Translations under genes and position numbers: made by a program
The notes under the pieces: generated by a model
Databases searched by the model: none
Told to the model about the DNA's origin: nothing
What the model saw: only the letters and a program-made list of their open reading frames with translations
Shown here: positions 26,789 to 38,426 of the stretch, in pieces
How positions within the stretch are numbered: position 1 is the first letter of the stretch
How the letters are laid out: the number at the start of each line of letters is the position of its first letter
Assembly (NCBI GenBank): GCA_003991915.1
Contig: RQTK01000675.1
Location: 169,411 to 233,410 of the forward strand
Direction of reading: 5' to 3'
Length of the DNA: 64,000 nucleotides
DNA from: Elysia chlorotica
Taxonomy: Eukaryota; Mollusca; Gastropoda; Plakobranchidae

Positions 26789-29586
26789 GAGAGACAGAGA
26801 CAGAGAGAGACAGACACACAGACAGAGAGACAGACAGACAGACAGAGAGCGAGAGAGAGAGAGAGAGAGAGACAGAGAGACAGAGAGAGAGAGACAGAGA
26901 CAGACAAACAGACAGAGAGAGAGACACGCACATACACACACACAAACAGTCAGACATACAGACAGACAGAGACAGACATGGAAAGAAAAAGAGTGTAGCA
27001 AAGTCGAATTCTCAGAGAGGCTTACCATCCCATGAATAAAAATTAAGCCTCTTTGTTTCTCATTGATGAATTACTGCCCCTGTATAAAATTTGATGCATA
27101 CTTTTCAAAGCACAGTTTAGAGACCTATAAATAGGTAAACCAATGGGAAATAATTTTTGCCAACTCAAAGTTTCTAGATGTGATTATAACTACTAAGTTA
27201 CAGACTTATGACTATAGTGAGTCACAGTTCTTTGTCTGTGACAGGGCATATCGTTATGGATATTAACAGCTGATTAATACTTATTCAAATTGATGATATT
27301 ATTACGTTATTATTATAACATCCGAGATTTACACTTGAGTCTATGTCATTGATTTTAATACAATAGATGAAGTTAAAATTATTCAACACCTATCATATCT
27401 CTCTCAATCTCAATGCAAAGAACGGATGTACAAGGTTCATGGGACTGTAATAAAAAGAAAAAATAACTGTGCAGACTTACATTCCAAGCCCCAACGAAGG
27501 ATCCAGTGATTTAAGTCAGGCACTTCTCCGTTTTCAGCAATCAAACCATCAAGCTTGTCCATGAAATCTGCCGCAACTTTATTCTGACCAGGTAGGAAAT
27601 CCATGGCTTTACGTGGCCTTAGTAAAATGTACTGTACGGCAGCTCTGAGCTTGTACCACACTTCCCCATTGCTGCGAAAAATGGAGAAAGAGCAGCAGCA
27701 TATTTAGACATAGCTAGACGCAGTGGAGGCTAGATAAAAGGCAGCACCATGGGATCAGAAAAAAGTTCAGCAAGGCTTAAATTAACCTTTAAAACACAGA
27801 ATAGTGCTTAGGAATTTTGCTTTGTTCAATTTTTCAGAAAATTTCACCACACACTTCTCAATATGTTTAAGCTAAAATCACAAATTTGAAAAGACAATGT
27901 TTATACTGAGTATTTATTGGCCATTGGCAGCAGGTCTTCAGGTTTTAAGAGTGAATCCATTTACTCACATATAAAGACAAAAAATGTAATACAACATGAC
28001 TGCTCACAGTGGGTGATAACAGCATACATTTCCTTTAAACAAATTAAATACTTCACTGTTCATATTTCTGGTTCACTGACAACTGGATTCCTTGATCAAG
28101 AATGAAAGCTTTATACTCTAAAAACAACAACACTTTTTTAGTATTTCTGTGTGATCTTATCCATCTTCAGACTATTTTTGGGAGCTAAATTAAACAACTA
28201 TATTGTCCAGAGTTTTCTCCACACAGTAAGAACAGTCAATGTCATAAAGCTGCTTGAATTCTAGGTTAACAAATTACCACATTCATCCCCAAATTTGAGA
28301 GACGTTTTGCTCTCTTTAACAAGCTGTGAAATTTTATCCATACAGAACATAGTTGTTTTCACTATTTCAATCACTAAATACATCAACAACCATCTTGCCT
28401 GTTTGGAAATTGGAAATCAGTTAGTGTTTGCAAAGTCAAACATGTTATTAACTCCATTCAAAGACTTTTTCCAATTGTAATGAATTTTATTCGAAAATTA
28501 ATAAACAAATTATACAATTATTATTAAAGAACATAATATGATTGGAAATTGGAAATCAGTTAGTGTTTGCAAAGTCAAACATGTTATTAACTCCATTCAA
28601 AGACTTTTTTCCAATTGTAATGAATTTTATTCGAAAATTAATAAACAAATTATACAATTATTATTAAAGAACATAATATGGTATGATTTTTTGAACCTCC
28701 AGCTTCAGAGACCAAAACATGAATATGGTACTTTTCTCAGAGTCTCCTGTGGCATCTAATGGGCAGCATATCATTTCAGATACACTTTAAATGATAGATA
28801 ACTCGTCCTCTGCAAGGGCCACAATATGTCTTTCTCTTTAATGGTTAAGTTATGTTCATCCTGGCAACAAAAATACACTATTCTCTGAAGCTATCACTAT
28901 TCCAGAATTGAGAATAGTCATAAGGCACACACTTAGCAAGAATAATATGTCAAAAGAACAAACTGTACCTGATATAGGTAATACTATTATGAACTAACTA
29001 TTCAGCTTGGACGAGACATCAACTGATTTGCTGATACATGTGTCTAAACAATAACATCTACAAGCTCTACAAATGGTTGAAACTAAGTACAATCGCCAAG
29101 GGTCAAGAGACATTTGCAAAATTATGAATTTTTTTAGATCAACTATATGTTACCCCTGATTTCTATGACCATTATGTCTAATTCTATGCACAAACTTTCA
29201 AACTTGACAGTAAGGTAGGCAAAATGAAGAAATAGATTTCAATTTTCCTTCAAGTGAAAAAGTTTGTCGAAAGATGGACTCACCTGTTACCAAGTCCAGG
29301 GGTCAGGTCATTGTTCTGCCTGTACATCGCCACTGACTCCAGAATAGGGGGAACAACCGGGTATTTCCCTTCTGACTCATAAACCTGCCAAAAATCATAT
29401 ACTTACTTATAGGGTTATTTTGTTTTATTTTATTTTTGTGATATAAGCTGAGCACTACCCAGGTATTGAAATAATTCCTTCTCTTACCAGTACAATAATT
29501 ACTATCATTGTTTGAGCTGTTGCTGTTTTTGTAGTTGGTGTTGTTTGGGTTATATGTTTGTTGTTATTATTATTGTTATTATTATC

Positions 29587-29627
<41 letters not shown>

Positions 29628-32044
29628 CAGTAGCGGCAGCAGCAGCAGCAGCAGCAGTAGTAGCAGGTTTTAATCTGTTACTATTGGTATTGTTATACTT
29701 TACTATCATTTTAATCTAATTTCTGGAGTTCATTAGATGATAGTGTTGAGTATATGCATAGATCTATGATATAGTTTTTTCTGGGTGTTGCATGTATTTT
29801 TTTTTTATTTAAACCTGCCAAAAACCATACCAATCTAAATAAATATAGCAATTCATGTGTGGATGCTCTTGCAATTTTGTAATAGTTAGTAATAATACAT
29901 GGGGCAAAACAAACAAAAATGATGGATAACTGTGAAATTGAAACAAACTAAATTCCCATAGTCATGAAAAAAATAGTAAAGGATAGGAGGATTATGGTGA
30001 ATCTTGCCTTATCAGTACCAAATCACCTTACCCCCCAAAACATAGATAGCATGAATCATAAAGACCTATATCAATTGTCATAGAAAAAAGCATATAAGAC
30101 TTATATGCAATCACACAGGAAGTGGGATGGCAGCCAAATCAATTCTAATCACTTAGTCTGACCAACCAGCTTGATGTAGTCTGGGTGGAAAAGGTGCACA
30201 ATGTGACGGCCTGCAATTGTTTCTTTCACAATATCTCCATACTCGGACTGTAGTTTCTTCAAGATCTTGTCCCGTCTGTGGACCTTGGAATAGTCTGATA
30301 TTGGGGAAAATAAATAATTTACATCAAAGTCTTAAATGGTAACTATGAAAACCTTCATTAAAATGCTTGTTCGAAATAAGTTCAGGTGGGGGAAAGGATT
30401 TAGGTTAAAACAGGAAATGAAACTAAAGTCTCTCTTTTTTTCCTCACTGTTAAGGTCTTCATCCAACATAAAAAAATATAAAATCATACATTGTAACCAA
30501 GTTTAAATGTAACAAGTTGGGTAAAATTTAAAATAAACATTTACATGTGTTTCCATTGATTACATGTACTGATCTGAATGGGTCAAACACGCAAGAAAAA
30601 TTGTTAACTTAAAGATGTCTCATTTTGCTGAATTTTTGCCAAATATTTATGTCACAATAATATGCAATATTTTTTGCAATATGATGTCAGTGTTTACATA
30701 TGTATAGCGAACTAACCCCCCCCCCCCCAAATATTTTAACTGATACTAAAGAAAATTTTTTTCAAATAGGCTACGTTTTGAAAAAAATTGATGCAAAACA
30801 GTTCGATTTGTTTTGTTTGTACAAATTTACAGATACCCTAAAATGTGCCATGATGCTCTCACATCCTGGATGATAAATTAATGCTAGTAAGAAATATTAA
30901 AATTGGGCAAGAGTATTCCACTAAGAAAGTTATTTACAAATTACAATAAGTTGATAGGTGTTGAGGATTTAGTATCCAAACTCCACTTGAAATAAACTTC
31001 TCTCTTAATGCCAGCCTCAACTGTCTCTATTTTAGGCGCCAAAAGTCAAGCTAATTTAATAAAAAGGTTTTTAAACTTTTACAGAGATGCCGATGTATCA
31101 GCATATATCTCAAATTAGGAGATATAAAATAAGTTCCTGGATTCCTATATCATTTTTTTTTTAATCTTGCTCGAGAAAAGTCTGCCACACATGCCAACTT
31201 GATAACAAAACAAAAAAAACATCACTAATCTAATTATTGTAAAGAATTTATGTATATTAATTTATGAAATATCAGTAACTGATTACCATGAAGGTTTTCC
31301 ATCCTTGCATCAAAAAATAAAAATCTGATCTGTAGTATCAGTGTCAAGTTATAGAGGATCAGCATTGTAAGCATTATAGTTCTAAGGTGTCTCGACACAC
31401 ATTTGGAGAAGCAAGGAAAATAATTTTAAATCATCTACTGCCCATGGTCTATCAGTTTCATGACAGCTTTCTCTTTACGGGTACAAAGCAGCAGTCAAAA
31501 TACAATAATATTCTTCTTTCCAACCTTTAGTTGTAAGAAATGCACTATATGAGGGTCTTCTACCTATTATTTTTCAGTTTTAGTTTCTTACTCAAGAACT
31601 CTGTGTTAACAAGTACATAAAAATCTCCCAGTTTAAAGATATTTACAACAGCCTGTACATTTTACAACAAGATGTATGCCAGGAAAAATAATGGAGAGTG
31701 TCCTAAAGTGATACATATATACTCTATTTCTCCACAAGTCTAACATTTTATTTTTCGAATGTTAATCATCCATGTTACCCTGCAAGTATACTTTTTCATT
31801 TCATCGTGATCACACCTTAACACTCACCTAATTTGTACTCTAGCCATTTTCCAAACCAAGGTAGGCCTCTTGGTCCTGGTATTTTTGAAAATGGTAGACA
31901 GTTGTCATAGTCGCTACAAGAGGCTGATACTGGAGTTTGGGTCTTGTCCAGATCATTAACTGCAGTGCTCTTCATACATACCTGTGGGTAATGTCTGGCA
32001 AATATTTGGGAAGCACATGCTAAAATGCTTCCTCTTGTTAGCAT
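18518..32044 (-). CDS. Mitochondrial-clan cytochrome P450 (10 coding exons)
   Basis: Minus-strand exons in transcript order: 32044-31828, 30294-30167, 29384-29284, 27671-27481, 26653-26455, 25432-25258, 24049-23883, 23017-22939, 19265-19106, 18675-18518. All phases join, giving 1575 nt (524 aa plus stop), normal for this clan. Visible parts: an Arg-containing amphipathic N-terminus without acids (matrix-targeting type); the proline hinge [14 protein letters not shown]; helix C ([11 protein letters not shown]); the I-helix across exons 6-7 (LTDTLST|TSQILL); the K-helix ExxR as KESFR; the PERW motif (AYIPERWLR); and the heme loop [17 protein letters not shown] with the thiolate Cys, split between exons 9 and 10. 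The CxGRR pair fits adrenodoxin-dependent mitochondrial P450s. In the family these mono-oxygenate sterols or xenobiotics in the inner mitochondrial membrane; the substrate cannot be told. An extra exon pair (next entry) lies between exons 8 and 9. A possible 5'UTR acceptor ends at 32056. It could be a CYP10/CYP44-type gene, but I cannot name the subfamily. Confidence 0.95.
19731..20011 (-). mobile_element. tRNA-derived SINE, copy 1
   Basis: On the minus strand the right end has a tRNA-like head: A box AATAGCTCAAGTGG, about 40 nt, then B box GCGGTTCAAATCCC. A body follows with AACTGGTTGGATCAGTGTCA, GAGACAGGAGCCC and AAATTGTCAGAC, then GCCTATATAAATAATG and a tail GGATGTTAGGCAACCAAC. The body is shared with the other copies. 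A further fragment of the same body is at 19640-19665. Confidence 0.8.
20027..21171. repeat. Segmental duplication, copy 1 (P450 locus)
   Basis: About 1.15 kb, starting CAGTAGTCCACCC and ending inside coding exon 7B at CTGCAGA, nearly identical to 22726-23939 in the same orientation. Differences are mostly small indels and scattered substitutions in intron sequence. The left end is 16 bp from a SINE (19731-20011). Confidence 0.92.
20249..21338 (-). CDS. Second copy of P450 exons 7-8 (alternative cassette)
   Basis: Two further potential exons of the P450: 7B (21338-21115, 224 nt) and 8B (20327-20249, 79 nt). Exon 7B has a strong acceptor (pyrimidine tract then cacag) and a donor after the K-helix ESFR. 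Its last 18 codons, [18 protein letters not shown], are identical to exon 7A (24049-23883), but its first 56 codons are unrelated and include [13 protein letters not shown], which looks like another I-helix. Exon 8B encodes [13 protein letters not shown] and on, and differs from 8A at two bases, both silent. Exons 7B+8B total 303 nt and begin and end in phase 0, as does 7A+8A (246 nt), so either, both or a swap keeps frame. Whether 7B is spliced is not shown by the sequence; it may be an alternative exon, a relic, or an assembly artefact. Confidence 0.6.
21747..22690 (-). pseudogene. pogo/Tigger-type DNA transposase, 5'-truncated and frameshifted
   Basis: Read on the minus strand, 22684-22340 encodes the end of a DDE integrase core: [11 protein letters not shown] holds the second catalytic Asp and QPCDQGII the third, 31 residues on, as in Tc1/mariner-superfamily pogo/Tigger elements. 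The first catalytic Asp and the DNA-binding domains are absent. At about 22340 the frame shifts by one base; the reading continues to 21747 as the typical acidic Tigger tail and ends [11 protein letters not shown], a consensus PCNA-interacting (PIP) box. The fragment sits in a P450 intron between the two duplicated exon pairs and is not functional. No terminal inverted repeats were identified with confidence. Confidence 0.87.
22726..23939. repeat. Segmental duplication, copy 2 (P450 locus)
   Basis: The partner of 20027-21171, about 1.21 kb and slightly longer because of an extra stretch around 23225-23275. It holds P450 exon 8A and the last third of exon 7A. The 1.55 kb between the copies holds the unique 5' part of exon 7B and a Tigger transposase fragment. 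Confidence 0.92.
25652..25835 (+). mobile_element. tRNA-headed repeat (different SINE family), P450 intron 5-6
   Basis: TACAGTGGTCCCAGGATAGC then, after about 25 nt, GGTTGCAGGTTCAATCCC: spacing and B box fit a tRNA-like promoter. The following body (ACTGACTCTTTGGGTCCATA) does not match the other SINE. It lies just upstream of P450 exon 6. Confidence 0.6.
26727..26975. repeat. (GT)n then (GA)n/(GACA)n microsatellite
   Basis: A GT run at 26727-26743 followed by about 220 bp of GA, CAGA and GACAGACA repeats between P450 exons 4 and 5. Long frames here on either strand are low complexity, not genes. Confidence 0.97.
28403..28680. repeat. 139-bp tandem duplication in P450 intron 3
   Basis: 28403-28541 is repeated at 28542-28680; the only clear difference is one extra T in a T-run. 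It sits between P450 exons 3 and 4. Confidence 0.95.
29586..29666. repeat. (AGT)n/(AGC)n microsatellite
   Basis: Runs of AGT, then AGC, then AGT in P450 intron 2. Confidence 0.95.
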
Positions 32045-32831
32045 TGCTCTTCAAGCTGTACAATATAAGATAGCAAGAAAACATAAATATGACATATCAA
32101 GACACTAAATTTCAAGTAAAATTTTGACACTAGTAATTGAAAGAAAAAAAGTAATTAAAATGATCTCTTCAGTGCGCTCTCAGCACCCTCTTACTGTGTC
32201 CGTGTTTAGTCTGGTTGTTCCATGTAAAAAAGGTTTCAAACTGAATCACATCCACTTACTATCACTTAAATTCAAGTTTAATTTGTGATCACCTACAGGA
32301 AACTAAGTGATTTATAATTTGTTTGTCTTTTATTTATTTAGACCCAGAGTCATATTCATAAAGGGTTGTAAACTTGTGTGAAAAACTGGCATATATATAT
32401 ATATATGACATATCAAGACAAAAAAAGTAATTAAAATATATATATATATATAGTTAGTACTCAAGTTTTTATGTAGAGGAAGCTATTCATGGTAAATTTA
32501 CATCTACAAAAAAGGAGGGAAAGTCTGCATATATGTAGTTAGTTTGTTGCACTGATATTTTTATTTCTAGTTATAAATTCATAGAACTGTTCTATTGCTC
32601 TCAAAACTTAGGAAATGGAAATAACAACTGAGGATTAAACCTTTGACCAAGTACTCATCGATCCAGAGCATAAATACTAGAGATATCTAGTGCCCTATAC
32701 TGGTATTGCTAAAAATGTGATTTTCAGATCATTGTAATTATAACAGTAATATCCCATAGGTTTCCTCCATTTTATGAAGAGAGGGAGAAACAGAAAGGAG
32801 AGGGTCGGTGGGTGGGGGGGGGAAGGAAGCG

Positions 32832-32912
32832 TCTAGACCAAAGACTTGAACCTTGGATTTCCTGCTTGTCAGTACGATTACTGGCCACTGAGCTATAGGT
32901 CTTTACCCCTTC
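32832..32912 (-). repeat. tRNA-like sequence (SINE head or tRNA relic)
   Basis: The minus strand reads ACCTATAGCTCAGTGGCCAG, about 27 nt, then CCAAGGTTCAAGTC. Both internal promoter boxes are present but I could not fold a convincing acceptor stem, so a SINE head is likelier than a functional tRNA. Confidence 0.5.
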
Positions 32913-34491
32913 TACTGACTCAATGCTAATTTAATTCGATTCACGACCCCTGGACTTCCAGAAAAATCTTACAACACTAATTTGAGACGTTAAAGATCAA
33001 ACGTTCACACTGTCAGGCAAATCACCAGAAGTTACAGTATCCAAATAAACTCAGTAGGCCTACAGTGTAAAAAAAGCCAATTACAAGCCCACAGTCATAG
33101 AAAGAGAACAGAACATACAATGTGGCCAGCATCTGTTTCACGTTTAAGAGAGTGTCTGTCTTTATATCTCAATGGGGCAGTGGGACACATTCCCTATAAC
33201 AATTGTCTATCATCTTTATATACAGGATTAAACACCCCCCAGGTACCCACAATCTTTACAGGTTATTTCGTTAAGGGTTTATAATCTAGCGTTAAACCAC
33301 TCATACTACTTTCGTAGATCTATGCTGTCGTTCTGCCACTTCAGGAATGGGGTGGGGACAAACATACACAAGCACATAAAATTGATCTATTAAGCAATTG
33401 AAGCTATCTGTCCTCACAGTCACACTCGCTTGCTCTGCCTGTCTGTCTCTCTTCACAGGTTGACTGACTCCGATGTAATCGAATCCCTCCCACCAAGCCA
33501 ATTTTATCGCCCACAGGCTAGGGACCACAGAACTCAAGGAATGCCCTAATCTAGTTCAATATCTCCGTTCGATACCTGAAATTATTATGTTAGTTGAACT
33601 CTAGAGACATTTATAACCAAGATCCTGGAACAGTAGTCAGTAGGAAGGAGTTTCCTCAAAATAGAAGAAATAGGACGACCAACTTTCGCTTTCACTTTAC
33701 GTGAGAGAGTTGTTCTAGAAATGTAGAGTAAATTCCCTTGTCAAAAGGTTGTGGCTCCCTCGTAGCGAAGAAACTACGAGTACGGAACTCTCGAACAGCA
33801 GCAGATCTTTTGCACGATTACGCCCATAAGGATCTTTGCTACGAATATGGGTCAATGCGTCCAGATACGAGTCCATATTTTGGTCCATATCTAAGAGTAC
33901 ATAATTATGACCTCTCAGGTCCATTATTTAAATATAAAAATGTGTCCAAAAAGGAATCAAGAGCACAACACTTAAGAGTACACATACTCAGTTGCTAAGG
34001 ACCTAACATTACTGATGAAGCCATTAAAGGCGTAACGTATACATGTATTTTTTCTATTTCTAGTTGTGTTTAATTTATTGTGTCCCTCAGTTGCTAAGTT
34101 GTGCGTATTCCTCTATTTATTTTTATAAGGTCCATATCTATTAATAGATTGCGTATATCGTACGAGATCGAACGAGAAGAAGTGATTCTATTCGTATGGC
34201 ACGCTAGAACTGTAATAGGCCACAGGATCTCCGTACCTCCCCCTTCCCCCGACCTTCCCCCCTTTTGGAATACTGGAAAATGGATTACACAGCCTTTGTC
34301 TATAGGGTATTATGAATTGCACAACCGCATAGCATTTTAATCTTTTTTAAATAAGATTTAGTTCACTACGATGATGAATGGCTGATTATTACATTCTTTT
34401 AGCAACAATTACGATGTATCCTATCCATGAGGCAGAATTGTATAGCACCAGATTGACTTAGAGCTGTTTTTCTTTTTCTTTCTTTTTTTTT

Positions 34492-34742
34492 TTTTTGTTT
34501 GGTTGCTGTTGTTGCTTAACGTCCATGTTTCAACGTTGGCACTCTAAACTGGGCTATATTGTCGTCTGACAATTTAGTCTACGAGACGGTGCTTGGAGAA
34601 TTGGGCTCATGTCTCAGTCGCATCAAACTGACACCGATCCAACCAGTAGGAGCGAAATCGGACAGATAAATATTTTACTGATCGTTGTAGTCGACGTTCC
34701 GAGCTGGAGACCAACGCTCTACCACTGAGCCACGTAGCCCCT
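34492..34742 (-). mobile_element. tRNA-derived SINE, copy 2 (best tRNA head)
   Basis: The minus strand starts GGGCTACGTGGCTCAGTGGT (a near-perfect A box), then AGAGCGTTGGTCTCC and a degenerate B box region. The body has TACTGGTTGGATCGGTGTCA and AAATTGTCAGACGACAATAT; the tail is GGACGTTAAGCAACAACAGC. Confidence 0.85.
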
Positions 34743-35693
34743 ACCCCCTCACTAAGAGCTCTTGTTGTTCTGATTTGTGACCAGAAATGTTTGTGTGAGA
34801 CACGTGTAGATTAAAAAGAGTGTAATTGGCGTGTATCCAGAACTAAAAACGTATGCGTTTGTACTGCTACTATATTTATGCAAAGATATATTACTTTAGA
34901 TTTTGAAAATAGCGAATGAGTTTTACTGTTCCAATTGTACTGTGGGTGATTCAATTTTAGAGATGTGCTATTTTAACCTGCATAATTTTATTGTATCTTA
35001 AACTGCAAAAGCCTTAATGGAATATTTTACAGGTATAGTAATTTAGAGTTACGATAGTTTACACTCAAAATCTATCACCTATTGACTTCTGTGATTGATT
35101 CCTTTATATATTTAATAGTTTAAACCTTTAAAAATTAATTTCACAACATTGTTGAATCCCAAAGTTAGGGGTATCAAATTTTATTTTTAATAGGGGAAGA
35201 AAGTGATTTTTTTGTATATGTGCTGTATGATGTAAAATTTGATTGAATGTTGGTTGTTTGGGCAAATGATGAATTTTGCTTTTTAAATTTTGAAAATCGG
35301 TTGTAAATGAATAGTTTATCATCATTTTAACTTTTGAAATATCGGTGTCACATTAAAAACACAATATACAGCGCTGTTTGGGGTGTCATTAAACTGATTT
35401 GTACTAAACAGTACAATTTTTTTTTTTTTAGAGTTAAGCACATTTTGTACAGGCGACATATACGACATATACATATATATATATACGTATTAAACATACC
35501 CTTTTCACACTCTGGCTGTACGAAACGATCCTCAAATTCCTTTCATTTAGTTTCAAACTGTTCAAAACTCTAAAACGTTTCGTGGATTTGAAAAGCTAGC
35601 CATTTTAAATCTAGTGCTACCCTCCTCGTTTTTTCATAAACTCAGACTGAGACTGAGAGAAATAGAGAGCCGCACTATGTGGATGGCCGGCTC

Positions 35694-35736
<43 letters not shown>
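35694..35736. repeat. (ATA)n microsatellite
   Basis: About 14 ATA units. Confidence 0.95.
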
Positions 35737-36052
35737 TTTATGTTCCTACTTGTTTGTGAGGGCGGTGTTGATCTTTCTGTTATTTATGAAGGAGCTCAGC
35801 TCGACGAGATTTTAAAATTGAAAACTTGTCAATCACTATCCTATTTAAATGCGGACACTCAGCGATAAGTTCTTGCTGTGTTGTTAATACAGAAAAAATC
35901 ACACTAGCTCACATTGGTGAAACCCCCGTACTGCGATGTTGAAACTAGATATTTATAATGGAGTTGACCTGCTGAAACTTTCACCGAGTTTCCGAAAATG
36001 CAAGGATGGGCTAAGCGCGAAAAACTTTCCTTTTTCCACCCCACCCCTACTG

Positions 36053-37471
36053 TATTTTCCTGCTTGTACAAAAATCATATTAATCTGCAACTTAAAGATT
36101 GTGCCTACTTCTTTAAAAGATTAAATTTGATACGATAATGTAATTATTGTGTTAAAATATTAAATTATTATAATTATAATTATTATAATTTTTTCATACT
36201 AATACTATTGTTACAGTTTATGACACATTGGTCAGAGACAATCTATAATGCCTCGATATTTGGACTAGGGGAAGGCCGAAATCCGAAAGATAAGTCTGTA
36301 TGTGTAAAGCTGTTGCCCCAGTTTTTTGCTTTGACCTAGAATGGAAATTAAAATCTCTGAGAATTAGAAAACGTTTATGAAAACATAGGTTCAAAGGCTC
36401 AATCTTGCAGATTTTGTTGTTGAAATTTTAGTTCTAATTGGTGTCAAGTGGTTGGTTCTAGATAAGAAAAAACAAACGAACAAAAAACAAAGACGCAGCC
36501 TCGGAAGTGTGATGCAGTGTGCAGGAGCCTGCGTGCTGCAGCAGAAAAGAGGTTAGGGCGATGGGTGAAAGCTACTCCACCGTCTAGCTGACCCGTGCGT
36601 GGAAAAGATCTAAAAGAAAAACGATGTTATAGTCGTCTCCATTTTTTTTTGGTCTTTGTAACATAAAAATGTCTATTTTCCTGCTTGTACAAAAATATAT
36701 TAATCTGGAACTTAAAGATCGTGCCTAGTTCTTTAAAAGATTAAATTTGATACGATAATGTAATTATTGGGTTAAAATATTAAATTATTATAATTATAAT
36801 TATTATAAAATTTTCATACTAATACTATTGTTACGGTTCATGACACATTGGTCAGAGACAATCGTTTCTACTGTTTTGGTGTCATTAACTCGATGGTTTT
36901 TGTTTGCTTGTTTGTTTTTTGTTTTTGTTTTTTTGTTTTTTGGTGTGTGGGGGGTGGGGGGTTGTTATTTGTTGTTTTTGTTGGGGGGGAAGGGGAGGGT
37001 TGTGTTGTTTTTTGTTGTTCTTTTTTTTTTTTTTGAACAATCAACCACTAAATAATATGCCTCGATATGTGGACTAGGGGAAGGCGAATCCGAAAGATAA
37101 GTATGTATGTGTAAAGCTGTTGCCCCAGTTTTTTGCTTTGACCTGGAATGGAAATTAAAATCTCTGAGAATTAGAAAACATAGGTTCAAAGGCTCAATCT
37201 TGCAGATTTTGTTGTTGAAATTTTAGTTCTAATTGGTGTCAAGTGGTTGGTTCTAGATAAGAAAAAACAAACGAACAAAAAACAAAGACGCAGCCTCGGA
37301 AGTGTGATGCAGTGTGCAGGAGACTGCGTGCCGCAGCAGAAAAGAGGTTAGGGCGATGGGTGAAAGCTACTCCACCGTCTAGCTGACCCGTGCGTGGAAA
37401 AGATCTAAAAGAAAAACGATGTTATAGTCGTCTCCATTTTTTTTTGGTCTTTGTAACATAAAAATGTCTAC
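36053..37471. repeat. Tandem duplication of about 620 bp, second copy with an insertion
   Basis: 36053-36672 is repeated at 36673-37471. The second unit carries about 190 bp of extra G/T-rich low-complexity sequence at roughly 36865-37050. The rest is nearly identical, including GCAGCCTCGGAAGTGTGATG. No gene recognised in it. Confidence 0.9.
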
Positions 37472-37904
37472 TTGATCCTCAAAAAGCATTTCTTCAAAAT
37501 TCGTTAGTTTAGTTTCTGTAAGATCGAATATTTAGCAGTTCGATTTTTAGTTCGTTGGTTCTACTTTTATGATTACATAGGCCTATAAGATTCATATCTG
37601 GTCTTTCTCGACACAACTATTTTTTCCTGTTCTTGCTCTGTTTGTGTTAACATGACTTCATCGAAAGCAGTAGACTAATGGGTCTGACCAGCGGAAAATG
37701 AACACGCCGGGCAGTTAAATACCCTTAGTTGAAGATTAGTTGTTTCTTTTCCCCCTGTGGCTGCAGTCTCATGGGACGATGTGAATGATAAATGGATAAC
37801 ACACAACCAAGACTAGCATATCCTTTTCAGCTGCTTTCAATTATAGAGTAGTGATTTCACGAAGGACATCATTGTTGCACTAAATAGAAATTATAAATCA
37901 ACAA

Positions 37905-38046
37905 GTCATCGGCCCTTTTACCATCTCAGTCCCAAAGTATGGAACAACTTTCCCAAAAACATTAGAGAAACACCTTCCTTGGACATTTTCAAACGCATGC
38001 TAAAGTTCTACCTTTTTGGCGATTGAAATTGAACCGGTGAATGTTG

Positions 38047-38079
<33 letters not shown>

Positions 38080-38090
38080 GTACATTTTTA
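37905..38090 (+). mobile_element. LINE ORF2 C-terminus with ATA-repeat tail
   Basis: The plus strand encodes HRPFYHLSPKVWNNFPKNIR and SLDIFKRMLKFYLFGD then stop, the standard C-terminal end of CR1/L2/Rex-like LINE reverse transcriptases. A short 3' stretch and an (ATA)n run at 38051-38080 follow, as at the 3' end of such elements. 5'-truncated. Confidence 0.8.
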
Positions 38091-38099
38091 TCTACTAAG

Positions 38100-38195
38100 C
38101 ATTCTGGTGTTGTGGCTGAATGCTGCGAAGTGATAGAGACACTGAAGGCAACAAAGGACCAAGTGGTCGCCAACGCTAAGAAGCACAGCACATGA
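38100..38195 (+). other. Possible terminal exon or relic, product unknown
   Basis: After an acceptor-like tatctactaag, a short reading frame encodes HSGVVAECCEVIETLKATKD and QVVANAKKHST then TGA. It is more GC-rich than its surroundings and reads like the C-terminal helix of a real protein, but I do not recognise the family and see no upstream exon. It lies just 3' of a LINE tail, so it may be transduced or chance sequence. Confidence 0.25.
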
Positions 38196-38426
38196 TGATG
38201 ACAATGGTGGTGGCTTGTTGGGCCACTTTTGATTCAGTTATATTCCACATTACTTATTATTTATTAAAATCAGGAATCTCTTGCCCTAAAGATTTGACTA
38301 AGTTGAATTCTCTACAGACAAATTTGTTTTAAAATTGTAGACTGACTTAGTTTTTAGCGAAAATTTTAAAGATTTTCCAAACTTTTTTTGCAAAATGATA
38401 CAATTAGTATGGACAAATGAAAGAAT

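Noticed and set aside
26719..27039. Long open frames on both strands rich in Arg/Glu or Ser/Leu/Cys
   Set aside because: They are translations of the GA/GACA microsatellite; the same applies to 29455-29709, 60031-60133, 61909-62194 and 63532-63867 on the minus strand.
32832..32912. Functional tRNA gene
   Set aside because: A and B boxes are present, but no convincing acceptor or anticodon stem; more likely a SINE head.
34012..34036. Hammerhead-ribozyme-like core CTGATGA, GCC/GGC stem, then GTAAC
   Set aside because: The invariant GAAA is changed to GTAA and no pairing for stems I and III is visible, so it is at best a dead relic and probably chance.
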